From the NCBI GenBank assembly GCA_030710605.1, contig CP092882.1, positions 20,718,446-20,782,445 on the forward strand: 64,000 nt of DNA, read 5' to 3'. The notes under the pieces were generated by a model that saw only the letters and a program-made list of their open reading frames with translations, was not told where the DNA came from and did not search any database. The translations under genes and the position numbers were made by a program. Below are positions 1 through 12,000 of the stretch, one piece after another (the first letter of the stretch is position 1; each line of letters starts with the position of its first letter). Source of the stretch: Cordylochernes scorpioides. Taxonomy: Eukaryota; Arthropoda; Arachnida; Pseudoscorpiones; Chernetidae.

Positions 1-226
1 AGTCTCTCATGAGCAACCATCCTTGTTAGACACAAAGGGATTTCCTTTGTAAGCCTACTATAGCAAGCTCCCATGAACGACCAGCGACCACTAAAAAAAT
101 CAATTTTTTGTCTCTAATGAGAGACCACTAAAATATATATATATATATTGATAACTAATAATTCACACACACACACATATTTTTAAAAATAATAATAAAT
201 TCAAAATTTTTCAATAAACATTTTTT

Positions 227-388
227 GTGAAAAAATAGTACAAATGTGGTATTGTACTGGGATAAGGTGCATAAATTATGAAAAAAAGGCATCTCCTTAT
301 CTTGCAACTTTCAGTTGCATATTTATTCTGATAGATGGCGCAAGCCATCTGCAACTTTCATTTACACGATAAGGAGATGCCTTTTTTC
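227..388. repeat. Penelope-like family A inverted-repeat fragment
   Basis: Begins with GTGAAAAAATAGTACAAATG and contains inverted arms (AAGGCATCTCCTTAT and its complement) around 281-319 and 350-387. The same sequence recurs at 15.5-16.1 kb, 42.2 kb and, degraded, 44 kb, where one copy has a hammerhead core. Confidence 0.6.
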
Positions 389-711
389 AAAACATTTTTG
401 TTGTTGTTAATTATTTTGCGACGCAATTAACAAGTGATTTTTGAAAAACTATCCTCACTTTTAAAACATCTCGTTTTGTTTTCTAAATTGGTTCTCAAAT
501 AATAGGTTATTTAACTTTGTAATTCAATCTTTAAAATTTATTAAATTATGGATAAAGGTTTTTATAACTTTTTAATTAACAAAATATTTGAATAAATGAA
601 ATTTAGCGATAAATAAATTTGAAAAGAATTAGATATTGTTAAAGCCCAATTTCAAAATATTAGCACGATGAGATAAATCATTCAAGAATTTAAAAAAAAA
701 AAAAAGTGTTA
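389..711. other. AT-rich DNA, nothing recognised
   Basis: Non-coding, AT-rich, with short A-runs. No gene or clear repeat seen. Confidence 0.5.
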
Positions 712-713
712 TA

Positions 714-873
714 CAGTTAAACCTGTCTATAACCCCCCTCTTGGGACTCACCATAATAGGGTGCTATAGACAGGTCACTTTTAATGTAAATCGCATCGTA
801 CTACATATTTAAAATCGGGTGCTAAAGAGAAGAATGCGCTATTTAGAGGGGGCGCTATAGACAGGTTTAACTG
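714..873. mobile_element. MITE, pogo-like, CAGTTAAACC ends
   Basis: Terminal inverted repeats CAGTTAAACCTGTCTATA and its complement, flanked by TA on both sides (712-713, 874-875). It is about 160 bp and non-coding. A second copy lies at 11060-11261. Confidence 0.75.
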
Positions 874-1194
874 TATACATTTATATACATAAATATTTAC
901 ATAATTAGAAATTTTCTTAATGAAATGACTATTATACAAAAATCTTTTAATCTATGTAAAAAATTAGTTTTGAGAAGAGGATGACTGCCATAAAATGTAG
1001 AGAAAGGCAAAAAACCATCTGAAACCTTTCAGACAAAGAAGGTTTTGGAAACTTGGGAGGTTACATTTTTTCAAGGTTAGAGAACAGATTGGATACTATT
1101 GTTATTAAATATGTGTAGGTATTGAGGAGGAAGGTCAATTTTTCTGTTAAGTTGGATAGATGTTATTGTCTCCAGGAAGAGATGCTCTTGTTTG

Positions 1195-1308
1195 TTTTTT
1201 TATTCCTGGTGTGAGGAATTTGGCAAGTTTGGCTGGGGATAGGTAATAAGTGATAATTGGTCTGAGGGGAACAGATGGTTTGTAGATTTTTGGAAGAATC
1301 TCAGTTTA
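1195..1308 (-). pseudogene. Penelope-like reverse transcriptase fragment
   Basis: Reads ILPKIYKPSVPLRPIITYYL, the conserved 'LPK-HKPSVPLRPI' motif of Penelope reverse transcriptases, about 35 codons with no continuation. Compare LPKVHKPSVPLRPIIAYHLS in the element at the right edge of the window. Confidence 0.7.
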
Positions 1309-1500
1309 TTGAAAAAAAAAAAAACCCTAACATTGGCCATAGACTTAGAAACCGAAGTTGCCCTCCTGATCCACTCCTTCAAACTGGCTCCTATTTATTC
1401 AGTAAAATGCAACAGCTGTAATGCCACATATGTAGGAGAAACTGGCCGCTCCATCCACTTAACAAAACACCAAAGATACGTCAACAATAGAGACACCTAA
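1309..1500 (+). pseudogene. Penelope-like GIY-YIG endonuclease fragment
   Basis: The segment IYSVKCNSCNATYVGETGR is the start of the GIY-YIG endonuclease (with CCHH-type Cys pair) at the C-terminus of canonical Penelope-like polyproteins. A stop follows shortly after, so it is a relic. Confidence 0.75.
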
Positions 1501-2637
1501 TATACCAACATATCCATAGTACAGGCCACACATAGTCCAAGCTACTGCACATTACATAGGCATTACATAGAAATAAAAAAATAAACAAGAGCATCTCTTC
1601 CTGGAGACAATAACATCTATCCAACTAAACAGAAAAATTGACCTTCCTCCTCAATACCTACACATATTTAATAACAATAGTACCCAATCTGTTCTCTAGC
1701 CTTGAAAAAATTTAACCTCCCAAGTTTCCAAAACCTTCTTTGTCTGAGGGGTTTCAGATGGTTTTTGCCTTTCCTTACATTATATGGCAGTCATCCTTTT
1801 CTCACAACTAATTAGTTTACATAGATTAAAAGATTTTTGTATAATAATCATTCATTTCATTAAGAAAATTTCTAATTATGTAAATATTTATGTATATATA
1901 TTATCTTCTAGATTCTTGTAAAGTTGCCTGTTGCAGGACGTCATAGTCCGAAAGCTTGCCAAATTTACAGCACAAATAAAAGAAACTCATTGCTGTAAAC
2001 TTTTATTCCTTCTTAAAAGATAAATCCAATTGTTCAATGGGGCAGAAGCTCAAATATTTATTTTAGCGCATTTTAATATTTTTTTATTTGTTAATTTAAT
2101 TTTTATTACCATAAAAAAAAATACTCCAACCACAATTCAACACTTACCATAACCTTTTTTTCAAATTCCTTTTCAAATTTTACCATCTTTAACTAAAAAA
2201 TGGCAACCATTTGACCTCCATAATAGAGGCCGGCCACCTATATACAAAGGGCAGTTTTCATCATCTTTATAAATTAGCAGCCACAAGGTGTACATGAGGT
2301 CCCACCCCACACAACACACCACAGAAATATAAAACAAATCTTTACTGACACAACCAGTACAATATACAGGTAATTTTATATTTTCATATATAAATAGTCT
2401 TGCTTACAAGGCATTAAAAAAGTATGAATTATATATTTATATAATGCAGGTTTAATGATATATTTACACATTTTTTCACACTCTCTTCTCCTGAAATATA
2501 TCTTTGGCTATTGGCAGGAGGTGGTGGGGGGGGGGAGATAGAAGTCAAATAAGGGAAGTTATAAACAACCTGGGGGGGATAATTTCATTTTTTTCCCCCC
2601 TTTGAAAAAGTTTGGAATTCCTAAATAAATAAATAAA

Positions 2638-5600
2638 CTAGGTAGAAGGAGCCGGGTCAGAGGGGTGTCCGCAGTGGGTGAGCAGGGGTGCCATCTTGTC
2701 GGCAGGCGGACTGTTACAGTCCAGAGTCATCTCAGCCTCCAGATGGGGAGGGGAGAGGTACGAGTCCACCAGGGTGGAGGAGGAGTCTGTACCACCGGGG
2801 GAAGGTAGCTGGGGAGAGGACCACGTCCCTTTGCTGTGGTCCAAAGAGCAGTTTGGGGGTTGAACCACCTCAAACATCTGAAGACTGGGAAGATGCTTTT
2901 GTTCAGGGAGGTTGGAAGATTCCTCCTTAAGGATGGAGAAGGAGCTGACATCCTCCATGTAATCATAGGGATCAGTGTCGCTGTTGGAGGAGAGACTTCT
3001 CTCCTCGTTGATCTTGGCAATGCTGGGTGGATCTCCTCCTTTCTGGGAGCAGCTGAGGATGGGGGAGAGGGAGCCTTCTGGGATTGGTTCAATGTCTGTG
3101 TCGCTGTTGGTGGCTGCTGGGCTCTTGGGAGAACTGACCGGCTCCTTCAAGGCCAGAGCTAACCTGAAGGAGAATTCCTTGGGCCCGTCCAAGTATCCCT
3201 CCTTAATCAAACTTGGCGGGCTCCTCACCGTCGAGTTCCCTTCTGTACCTTCCATGCTCACTTCGCTCAACTTGCCTGTTTCTGAAGTGTCTGGGTTTTT
3301 TGAGATAGCAGAGTCCACAATCTCAGATTCCTTCACCAGGTCGGGGGGACTTCTCAAGTCCTCCTCCTCACTCTTGGACACCTGGGACATCTGGGAGAAG
3401 AAGCAGAAATTGGCAGTTGTCATGCCATTTGAACTCCTGGCAGAACTCAGATGGTTCTTCTCTATCAGGCTCAAGTCTGAGGCACAGTAACTCAGGCCAA
3501 AGTCTCTGATGGCTTGCTGCTCCAGAACTGGAGGGCTGAGGAAGTCATCATTGGCCTTGTCATCCAAGGTCTCCAGGTTGAACTTCTCCAGTTTGGTTGA
3601 GCAAGTTTTGAAGTCATCTTTGGAGACAGAGGTGTCCAGAGAGGAATAATTGGTGCCCTGCTCCTCCAAGGTGGGTTTAGCCGAGGACTCCTCCTCATCC
3701 ATAGGATGGGGTTTTGCAGGTTGGAAGGATATATCCAGGCCTCCAGGTGTCTCTTCACTGTTAGAGCAGGCCGGCCTTGGTGGCAGGGCAGCCAACATAC
3801 TCTGGCCGTCAAACTTGTTCCAAGCTTCCGAGGCCAGTTCAACACTGTTGTGATCCTTGTGTAATACTTTGTGAAGCTCTTCCACAAGCTTCAAATGACT
3901 AGGTTCAAGGTTGGTGACCTGCTGTTGACTAGTGTTGGTGGCCTCTTCAAAGGAGCTGATGTCAGAGTATTCCTTGGGCTCCAGGGAAAGCCTTGGAATA
4001 GGATCTTCTTGCTCAGCAGGGAATGGTTTGTTCTCGATGGAATCAGCTGATTGCATGCCATAGGAGGATGGTGGAATTCCTGGTGGGTGGATGCTTCGGA
4101 AGAACCCCCCACTGCTCTTGTCTTCCTCTGGCACATTTGAGGTAGTGTCTGCAGTCTCTACATTGGGGGAACAACTTCCTTTGGAAAAGTCTCCCTGAGA
4201 AATGGTTTCGATGCTCAGATCTCCCCTCTCAGGTCTGGGGAGAGAGGATAGGGTGGATTCCTGGGAGATAATAGGCGAGCATCTGATCCCATCCTGATGG
4301 GGCCTGTCAACATCTTCCTGGGTGTCTGGGAGAGACAGGGTGGAGTCCTGTGAGGGACTCTGGGCTCTGTGCCAGGCAGCAGGACTGCAGGGGCCAGCAG
4401 AGTTGTAATGGAAGGGGGTGGACCCCTGCCTGCTGGACAGCGGCAGTCCTCTGGTGGGACTCTGCCACACTTCCCTCTCCTCACATCTCCAGGTCTCCTC
4501 AGGGCTGTCAGGAGCTTCGCAGGGGGGCGGCATCAAGAGAGATTCCTGGGTGGAAGTGAGGCTGGAGGAATTGGAGTGGCAGCCAAAGACTCTCCTGATG
4601 TTGGACCAGATTCCATCAGTCTTACACTCAGCTTGAGGGGACCTAGGCTTGTAACCAGGAGATTCCTCAACCCCATCTGACCTCACAGGAGCGGACGATG
4701 ACAAAGTGGATTCTGAGATTATGGAGCCAGACAGGACTCTTGAGGGGCAGTTTTCACTTGCCTCCAAGACTGATGAAACACTTTCCTGGTTGGGTGAGGA
4801 AGGTTTCTGAGAGGCATCTTCAGATTCTTCTATAGAGGAGCATGAAAAATTGGAGTTCTGAGACATCTGTGGCTCTGTATAATCCCCAGAACATCGGCAA
4901 CTCTCTGAACCTCTGGTGGGAGATTTAGGGGACTTGGGCCCACTTTGGGTCTTGAAATCTTCAACAGAAGTTGATGAGAGAGTGTAACTCTGCTCTGGGC
5001 TCATCGGGTAGGATGGCAGATTATCAACTCGGTTCTGGCTCTCTTCCGAGTGGGGGGAAATAACATCCTGGTTAGAAAATGATAAGTGGGAGTTGGAATC
5101 GGGTGGCTGAACCACTTGGGTCCATGTGGGGCTTTCCTCCTTCTTCTGAAGAACAGGAGTGGTCTCCTGCAGATGAGCAGTGTTACTGGGATACAAGGCC
5201 TGGGGATCTTCCACTGGTGGCCATGTTCCAGACTGAGTAGTGGATGTGCTCTGGGTGACCTCTTCCTGATTGGGGAAGGTGACTGGGGCTTCACAGATGA
5301 TGGTATGGCAGCTGTCCTCAGGATCCATCTCACCACAGATGGTGGTGGATACGGAGGAGGAGCAGCTCTGAGGACTCCGGAGAAACCCAGCTACTTTGGT
5401 CTGCCAGGCTCCTTCTTCCTTATTCAAACCAAGAGGATCAGACTCTTGGTCTGGGATTGGAGACCTTTGGCTGTATTCTTGTGCAAAGTTGGCTTCTGTA
5501 GAGTCTTCTTCTATAGGAATTGGAATCTGCTTGGAGCATCCAGGACTTGATGGCATTTCGACCAAAGGGGACATGTCCTCTTTCAGGCTGTGAACTGATA

Positions 5601-8600
5601 CTTGTAAGGGGCTTGGAGAGTTGTGTTTGGAGCTCTGTAGGCTCAAAGTTAGAGACGGTGACCCTTGAACAGAGTCTGGTAGACTTGGAGACAGTGATTT
5701 TTGAATGGTGTCCTGTAAACTTGGAGAGTCTTGAATGGAGGAGTCTTGATTTACATAATTTTGAAGGGACCCATGTAGACTTGGAGATAGTGATTCCAGA
5801 ATAGAGTCTTTTTTCATACTTGGAGAGTTATGAATGAACTCTTGAAGACTCTTAGTAGGAAATGGAAAGTTGTGAACACTTTCTTGAAAACTTGGAGAGT
5901 CCGGAACTGACTCTTTCAGACTTGGAGATGGAGAGTCCGGAACTGACTCTTTTAGACTTGGAGATGGAGAGTTCTGAAAGGACTCTTGTAGACTTGGAGA
6001 GTCTGGAAAAGACTCTTTCAGACTTGGAGAATTCTGAATGGACTCGTGAAGACTTGGAGAGTTCTGAACTGATTCTTTAAGACTTGGAGATGGAGAGTCT
6101 GGAACTGATTCCTTCAGACTTGGAGAGTCCGGAACTGATTCTTTCAGACTTGGAGATGGAGAGTTCTGAATGGACTCTTGTAGACTTGGAGAGTCCGGAA
6201 CTGACTCTTTCAGACTTGGAGAGTTCTGAATGGACTCTTGAAGTCTTGGAGAGTCTGGAACTGACTCTTTCAGACTTGGATATGGAGAGTTCTGAATGGA
6301 CTCTTGAAGATTTAGAGAGTCCGGAACTGACTCTTTCAGACTTGGAGATGGAGAGTGCTGAATGGACTCTTGAAGACTTGGAGAGTCCAGAATCGACTCA
6401 AAAGTTGGAGATAGAGCGTTTTCAGTGGACTCTTGAAGACTTGGAGAATTCTGAATGGACTCTTTTAGACTTGGAGATGGAGTGTTTTGAACAGACACTT
6501 GAAGATTTGGAGAGTTTAGGCTTGGAGAGTTCTCACTGGACTCTTGATGAATCGGAGAGTCCTGAACAGACTTTTGAAGACTTGTAAATTTTTGAATGGT
6601 TTCTTTTAGACTTAGAGAGTTCCTAATGAACTCTTGTAGACTTGGAGAGTTCTGAATAGATTCTTGTAGAATTGGGGAGTTCTGAATGCACTCTTTTAGA
6701 ATTGGGGAGTTCTGAATGGACTCTTGAAGACTTGGAGAGTTCTGAATGGTCTCTTGTAGACTTGGAGAGTTCTGAATGGACTCTTGAAGACTTGGAGAGT
6801 TCTGAATGGACTCTTGAAGACTTGGAGAGTTCTGAATGAACTCTTGTAGACTTGGAGACTTCTGAATGGGCTCTTTTAGAATTGGGGAGTTCTGAATGGA
6901 CTCTTGAAGACTTGGAGAGTTCTGAATAGACTCTTGTAGACATGGAGAGTTCTGAATGGACTCTTGAAGACTTGGAGAGTTCTGAATGGACTCTTGAAGA
7001 CTTGGAGAGTTTTGAATGGACTCTTGTAGACTTGGAGACTTCTGAATGGACTCTTGAAGACTTGGAGAATTCTGAATGGACTCTTGTAGACTTGGAGAGT
7101 TCTGAATGGACTCTTGTAGACATGGAGAGTTCTGAATGGACTCTTGAAGACTTGGAGAGTTCTGAATGGACTCTTGTAGACTTGGAGAGTTCTGAATGGA
7201 CTCTTGTAGACTTGAAGATGGAGCATTCCTAATGGAGTCTTGTTGACTTGGAGATGAAAGATTCTGAATGGAGTCTTGTTGACTTGGAGATGAAAGATTC
7301 TGAATGGAGTCTTGTTGACTTGGAGATGGGGCATTCTTAATGGAGTCTTGTTGACTTGGAGATGAAAGATTCTGAATGGACTCTTGTGGACTTGGAGCAT
7401 TCTTAATGGACTCTTGTATATTAGGAGATGGAACATTTTCAATGGAGTCTTGTAGACTTGGAGTTGGACAATTCTTAATAGAATCTTGTAGAGAGTCTTT
7501 TAAACCAGAAGAGTCCTGAACTAACTCTTTTAGAGATGGTAAGTTTTGAACAGATTTTTGAAGATTTGGAGATGAATTCTGAATGGAATCTTGATGACTT
7601 GGAGGGTTCTGAACAGATTCTGGTAGACCTGAAGTTGATAACTTCTGAACATACTCCTGTAGATTTACAGAGAAGGAGTTCTGAACGAAGTCTTGGGGTA
7701 AACTTGGAGTGTTCTGAATGGCATCTTGTAGACTTGGTGATGGTGGTCTCTGAAAAGAGGATTGTAGAGTAGGGGAATTCTGAATGGACTCTTGAAGACT
7801 TGGTGATTTCTGTACAATGGTTTGAAGAATTGGAGATGGAGATTTAGGATAAATATTTTGGGCACATATAGATTTTTTATCCAAGTCTAGAAGGCAAAGA
7901 GACTTTTTCTTGAAATCCTGAAGGGTAGGAGACTTTTGATTGCTTTCCTGTAAGGATTCTTCTACTTCAGAATCAAGAACAGGGCTTGGTTTTAGATTGG
8001 GCTCTTCTAGAAGAGATTCTTGTTCAGAAGGCTCAGGCTCCCGTACTCTACCACCTTCAGCAGTGTCACCTTCAAGGTGGATCGGCAATGAGTTATCTTT
8101 CGGTTCTTCAGATGGTGGGTTACAAGTTTGGTTAGATTCTAAGGATAAAGGTTTTTCAATTGAGCCTACATCTTGAGAGACTTGGCAGGGGGAATGTTCT
8201 GAAACCTGGCCTTCAACACTCTGACTTGATGGACTAGCTTCAAGCCTGAGGGATGATGGCCTTTCAGTTGCAGGAGCTTCAACTGCAACACTGGACATCA
8301 CAGCTGTTTCCAGCCGAGGTGTTTCACCAGTGAGTGAGACACCTTGGTTGATTTTTTTAAGGCCCAAAGAATTGATTAGGGCCAAAGGAATTGTGTCCTC
8401 ATCATCTTCTTCTATAGTGTCTTCATCCTCCTCAACTTTCTGCTTATCCTCTTGAGCATTTGGGTCAGAGAATGGGAGAGAGGCATTGGATCTTAGGACC
8501 CTAGCACATCCCACTCTTCTTGGAACAAGTTTCCTCTTGGTTGGAGACTTCTTAGCCTTCCTTGGAGAGGTCTTTTTTACTTGTTTCTCCACGTATTGAA

Positions 8601-9080
8601 GGTCTTCTTCTTCCTCCTTGAGGAAAAGATCATCCTCCCCTCCTGCCACCACCGGAGAGTGTCTGTCATTGATGGGAGAGAGCTTTAACCTCTTGGGTTT
8701 GGGTTCTTCACTCTCCGAGTTGGAATGGAGGTCCTCCTCATTTAGGATCACTAGGTCTGGGGATTCCTTTGTTGGACAGGGTGAGGAAAGATTCACCTCT
8801 AGTTCTGGTACCTCGTAGGAATCCTCAGCCCCGCGGATACGTTTGGAGCATGGGGAAGCAACTGGAGAGGCTGCTGACACGTAGTCTGTCAGATCCACCT
8901 CTGCCAGCACCATGTTGTCTCCCCCAGAGGAGTCTGGAGACTCGTCGCTGCTGGGGACAAAGGTGCTGCGGCCCTCGCTAGGACTCTGGGAGAGACAGAT
9001 GGAAGGCTGAGAGTCCAAGCTGGGTAGAGGCTGGGAGGGTTTTAGGCCGAGGTTCTGGAGGAAACCCCTCTTTCGACCAT
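2638..9080 (-). CDS. Exon 13: giant S/P-rich tail with 10-residue repeats
   Basis: A single 6443-nt last exon (acceptor GTGGGCAG, phase 1) of 2146 codons ending in TAG at 2638. It opens with acidic and S/P-rich sequence, SPDLVILNEED (SUMO-interacting candidate, 1205-1214), and basic segments KPKRLKLSP and SPRKAKKSPTKRK (nuclear-localisation candidates). An array of units like SLQESIQNSP then spans about 670 residues. The last 1000 residues are low-complexity and rich in SP, SQ and TQ sites, with no fold recognised. Many SP sites suggest phosphorylation by proline-directed kinases (inference). The upstream part of this frame (to 9315) is intron read-through. Candidate AATAAA signals lie weakly at about 2102-2107 (minus). 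Confidence 0.82.
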
Positions 9081-12000
9081 CTGCCCACACACAACACAAT
9101 TGAAGGAAGGTCAACAACCATGGGCTGCACATGATGTCAATGGAGGGAGAGAACAGATGCCTCATTTTGAAAGAATGGTAAACTGATCTCTGGATAGGCC
9201 ATGTCACACAAGATAGCCTATTGAAGGACACATTAAAGGAGGTGACCCACGTTTGTGGACAACTGAAGAGACAAACTTGGAGGAACCTAAGTGTAGGACA
9301 AACTTTTTTGCTCAAATATTTTGTGAAGACGAGTTTTTTTCAGTACACGTCTTGCACATGTACCGTTAAAATGGATAAACTTGAATATCGTGCAGTTATT
9401 AATTTTTTTTGTTTTGGAGAATTAACCCCTAAAAAATCCATCCAAAGTTGACAAAAGTTTACAGGAACCTTGCTCCTTCAATTTCAATTGTTAAAAAGTG
9501 GGCAGTTGATGACTCACGTAAAGACGGTCAAAAATTGCAGCCACACCAGAAAAAGGTGCATAATATCATGTTGGACGATAGGCAAGTAAAGAAGTGTGAG
9601 AGATTGCTGAGACTATGGGAAAATCACAAAATGGATGTGAAACATCTTGCATGGAGAATTAAGAGATGCAAAAGCTCTGCGCAAGGTGGGTGCTGCATTT
9701 ACTGAATGCAGATCAAAAGCAAATAAATGTACTAATGACATTCACAGCCATGTTTGGATCAATTAAAGGGGGATCCGACAGTTTTTATGCAGCGATTTGT
9801 CACCATGGATGAGACATGGGTCTACTATTACATGCCAGAAACCAAACAGCAGTCGAAGGATTGGGTGAAGCCGATGGTTCAGCGCCAATTCGATCGCATT
9901 TACCGGAAAGGTCATGGCCAGTATGTTTTGGTATGCCAAAAAGGAATACTGTTAATTGATTGCCATTAAAAAGGCAGAACTATTACAGGTGAATATTACT
10001 CTAACTGTCAAAATTCACGAGAAGAGGCCTGGCTTGAGGAATAAAAAATCATCTTCACCAGGACAACTCACTCGTGTGTTGGCAATGGGGAATTTGGCAG
10101 TTGAATTATAGAGCATTCTGATAGATAGCATGATCAAGAGATGAAATTCCTTTGGTTCTCCTATTTTTTCTTCTTTCCAACACCGCCGGGTGGCAGAAAG
10201 GAACTTACCGGGAGAGGTAGGATCCAAGGAAGCCAGGCCCCCCCGGCCAGGGGTCTGAGTGACTGCCCTGAGAGGGGCCATCCAGGAGGTGTTGATCCAA
10301 GAGGTGTCATCCTTCTCCTTGGGAGCATTGGTCCAGAGATATCTCCTGCGTGGCTTGTACAGGGAAGTCATGGGGTAGCAAGTTCTCTTACGGCACCTCA
10401 CCAAGTGCCTGGCTGCACCCATCAGGAGGTTTGCCGGTTTTCCTTTACAGCAGCCACAACATCAGATGTATCCTAAGCTAAATCTATATTGGGTTATAAG
10501 GCGGTAACACATTGGGAGCCTGGTTCCCTTAATTGCCATGATCATGGCACCATGATCCAGGCAAACTTTGGTGAAAGTCTGACTTTGCCTGTAATTTGAG
10601 GCCGTTCCTAACATGGAAGCAGAGGCCTTTGCTGCTGACTCCACATAGTACAGATGCAGCTCCTCTGTATCCCTGGAGAGGGACCCTTGCTGTGGTTTAT
10701 CAACCGGTTCAGTTGAATTCAGAACTTTTGAAAAGGTAGCTTTCTTCTTTCTAACAATGCTGCTGTTGGTTCGTGATTGCTTATTAATCTGAGTTATTCT
10801 GATTGTTTCGCATCTGGCCTTTATATCTGAAGGTTGTTCCCCTATCCGCCACCAGAGGACGCGCCCTGAAGCAGTCAGCTCTGCCAAGGAAAATTGGGAT
10901 ACTGATTGAATTAAATATGTGACAGAGGGCATGAGTTCATGTTGCCATGTCAGAGTGTTCCCTGAATGAAGTAAGAGGTGATTGGCAGGGACAACAAGTT
11001 TAACAAAAAGAAGTGCAAGGTAATGCCGCAACTTTAAAAAAAAAAAATAATAATAAATACAGTTAAACCTGTCTAAAGCGCCGCCTCTTGGGACTCACCA
11101 AAATAGAGTGTTATAGAGAGGGGGTGCTATAGACAGGTCACTTATTTTTAATGTAAAATGTTTACTTAATGTTAATATATTTTTAATGTTAAATGTTTAA
11201 AATCGAGAGCTATAGAGAGGAAGGCGCTATTTAGAGGGGGCGTTATAAACAGGTTTAACTGTAATTATACAAATGTTCAAAAATAAGCCACAGATTTATG
11301 TATATTGTAGATAAAACGAAACCTACTGGGCTACAATTTAATACATTGAGAGTTACCTCTTTGTTATGAAAATCTCTGGCTGCTGCTGATGAAGAATAGA
11401 ATAGTTACTTCAGCCACCGGGTCTTTGGTGCTTGTCAAAGTTTCAATTACAACTCTATAGATTTGTTACCTACCCAGACGGTCCCCTCGGCTGGAGTAGA
11501 AGCCACAGAGACAGAACATGGGATCTCCAATGAAGGACTGGTCTGTGCAGGCTCTCCTCTTGGCCTGGATGTGGTAGATGTTCTTGTGCCTCTGGAGAGA
11601 GACCTTGCAGAATGTGTTGAAGGAACATTGGTCGCATGATATCTTATGTTCCCTGAACACAACTGGAGGTTAAGATGCTGGGGGTCTTACTTCTACTGGG
11701 AGCAACTTTCTCTCCAACCTGACTACCTCTTTATAAACATCTGTTTTTACAAATATTCTATATACAGTTACGAGCGTCATTCTTCATCAGTCATCTCTGT
11801 CACCGTTTGCTTTTTTTTTTTAATAGCGCCCTCCTATTGGTCGGCTACGATCACGCCACCTTTGCCCCCCCCCCCCCCCCCCCCCACTCGCTTTTTCGTT
11901 TTTGTAACCATTGTGTTGGAGCGGGTCGCTCCTTAAATAAATTCATATATTAGTTAATAACTAAATGGAATCCTCTCTTTCCTTTTCCCAGTAAGAGACA

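Larger units (their letters stand above)
888..1995. mobile_element. Penelope-like family B relic, head-to-head arms
   Basis: Two inverted arms of about 310 bp (888-1200 and 1566-1900) surround a core with two opposed protein fragments: reverse transcriptase on minus, GIY-YIG on plus. The plus arm ends near 1925-1965 in a GGAC ... GTCCGAAAGC stem resembling the hammerhead stem II plus GAAA of Penelope terminal repeats. Inverted 5'-truncated copies are typical of Penelope-like elements. Confidence 0.7.

Noticed and set aside
6084-7232. Plus-strand ORFs with SSEWTLEDLE-type repeats opposite exon 13
   Set aside because: They are the antisense reading of the 30-bp coding minisatellite. The minus frame is longer, continuous and joined to conserved exons.
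6623-7442. Minus-strand ORFs in the other two frames of the repeat array
   Set aside because: Same by-product of a 30-bp unit that lacks stops; no splice or homology support.
9081-9315. 5' extension of the long exon 13 frame with a Met start
   Set aside because: A strong acceptor at 9081 and phase match to exon 12 show that the upstream part is intron read-through.
10141-10476. Plus ORF overlapping exon 12
   Set aside because: Antisense to a GC-rich exon with good splice sites and phase.
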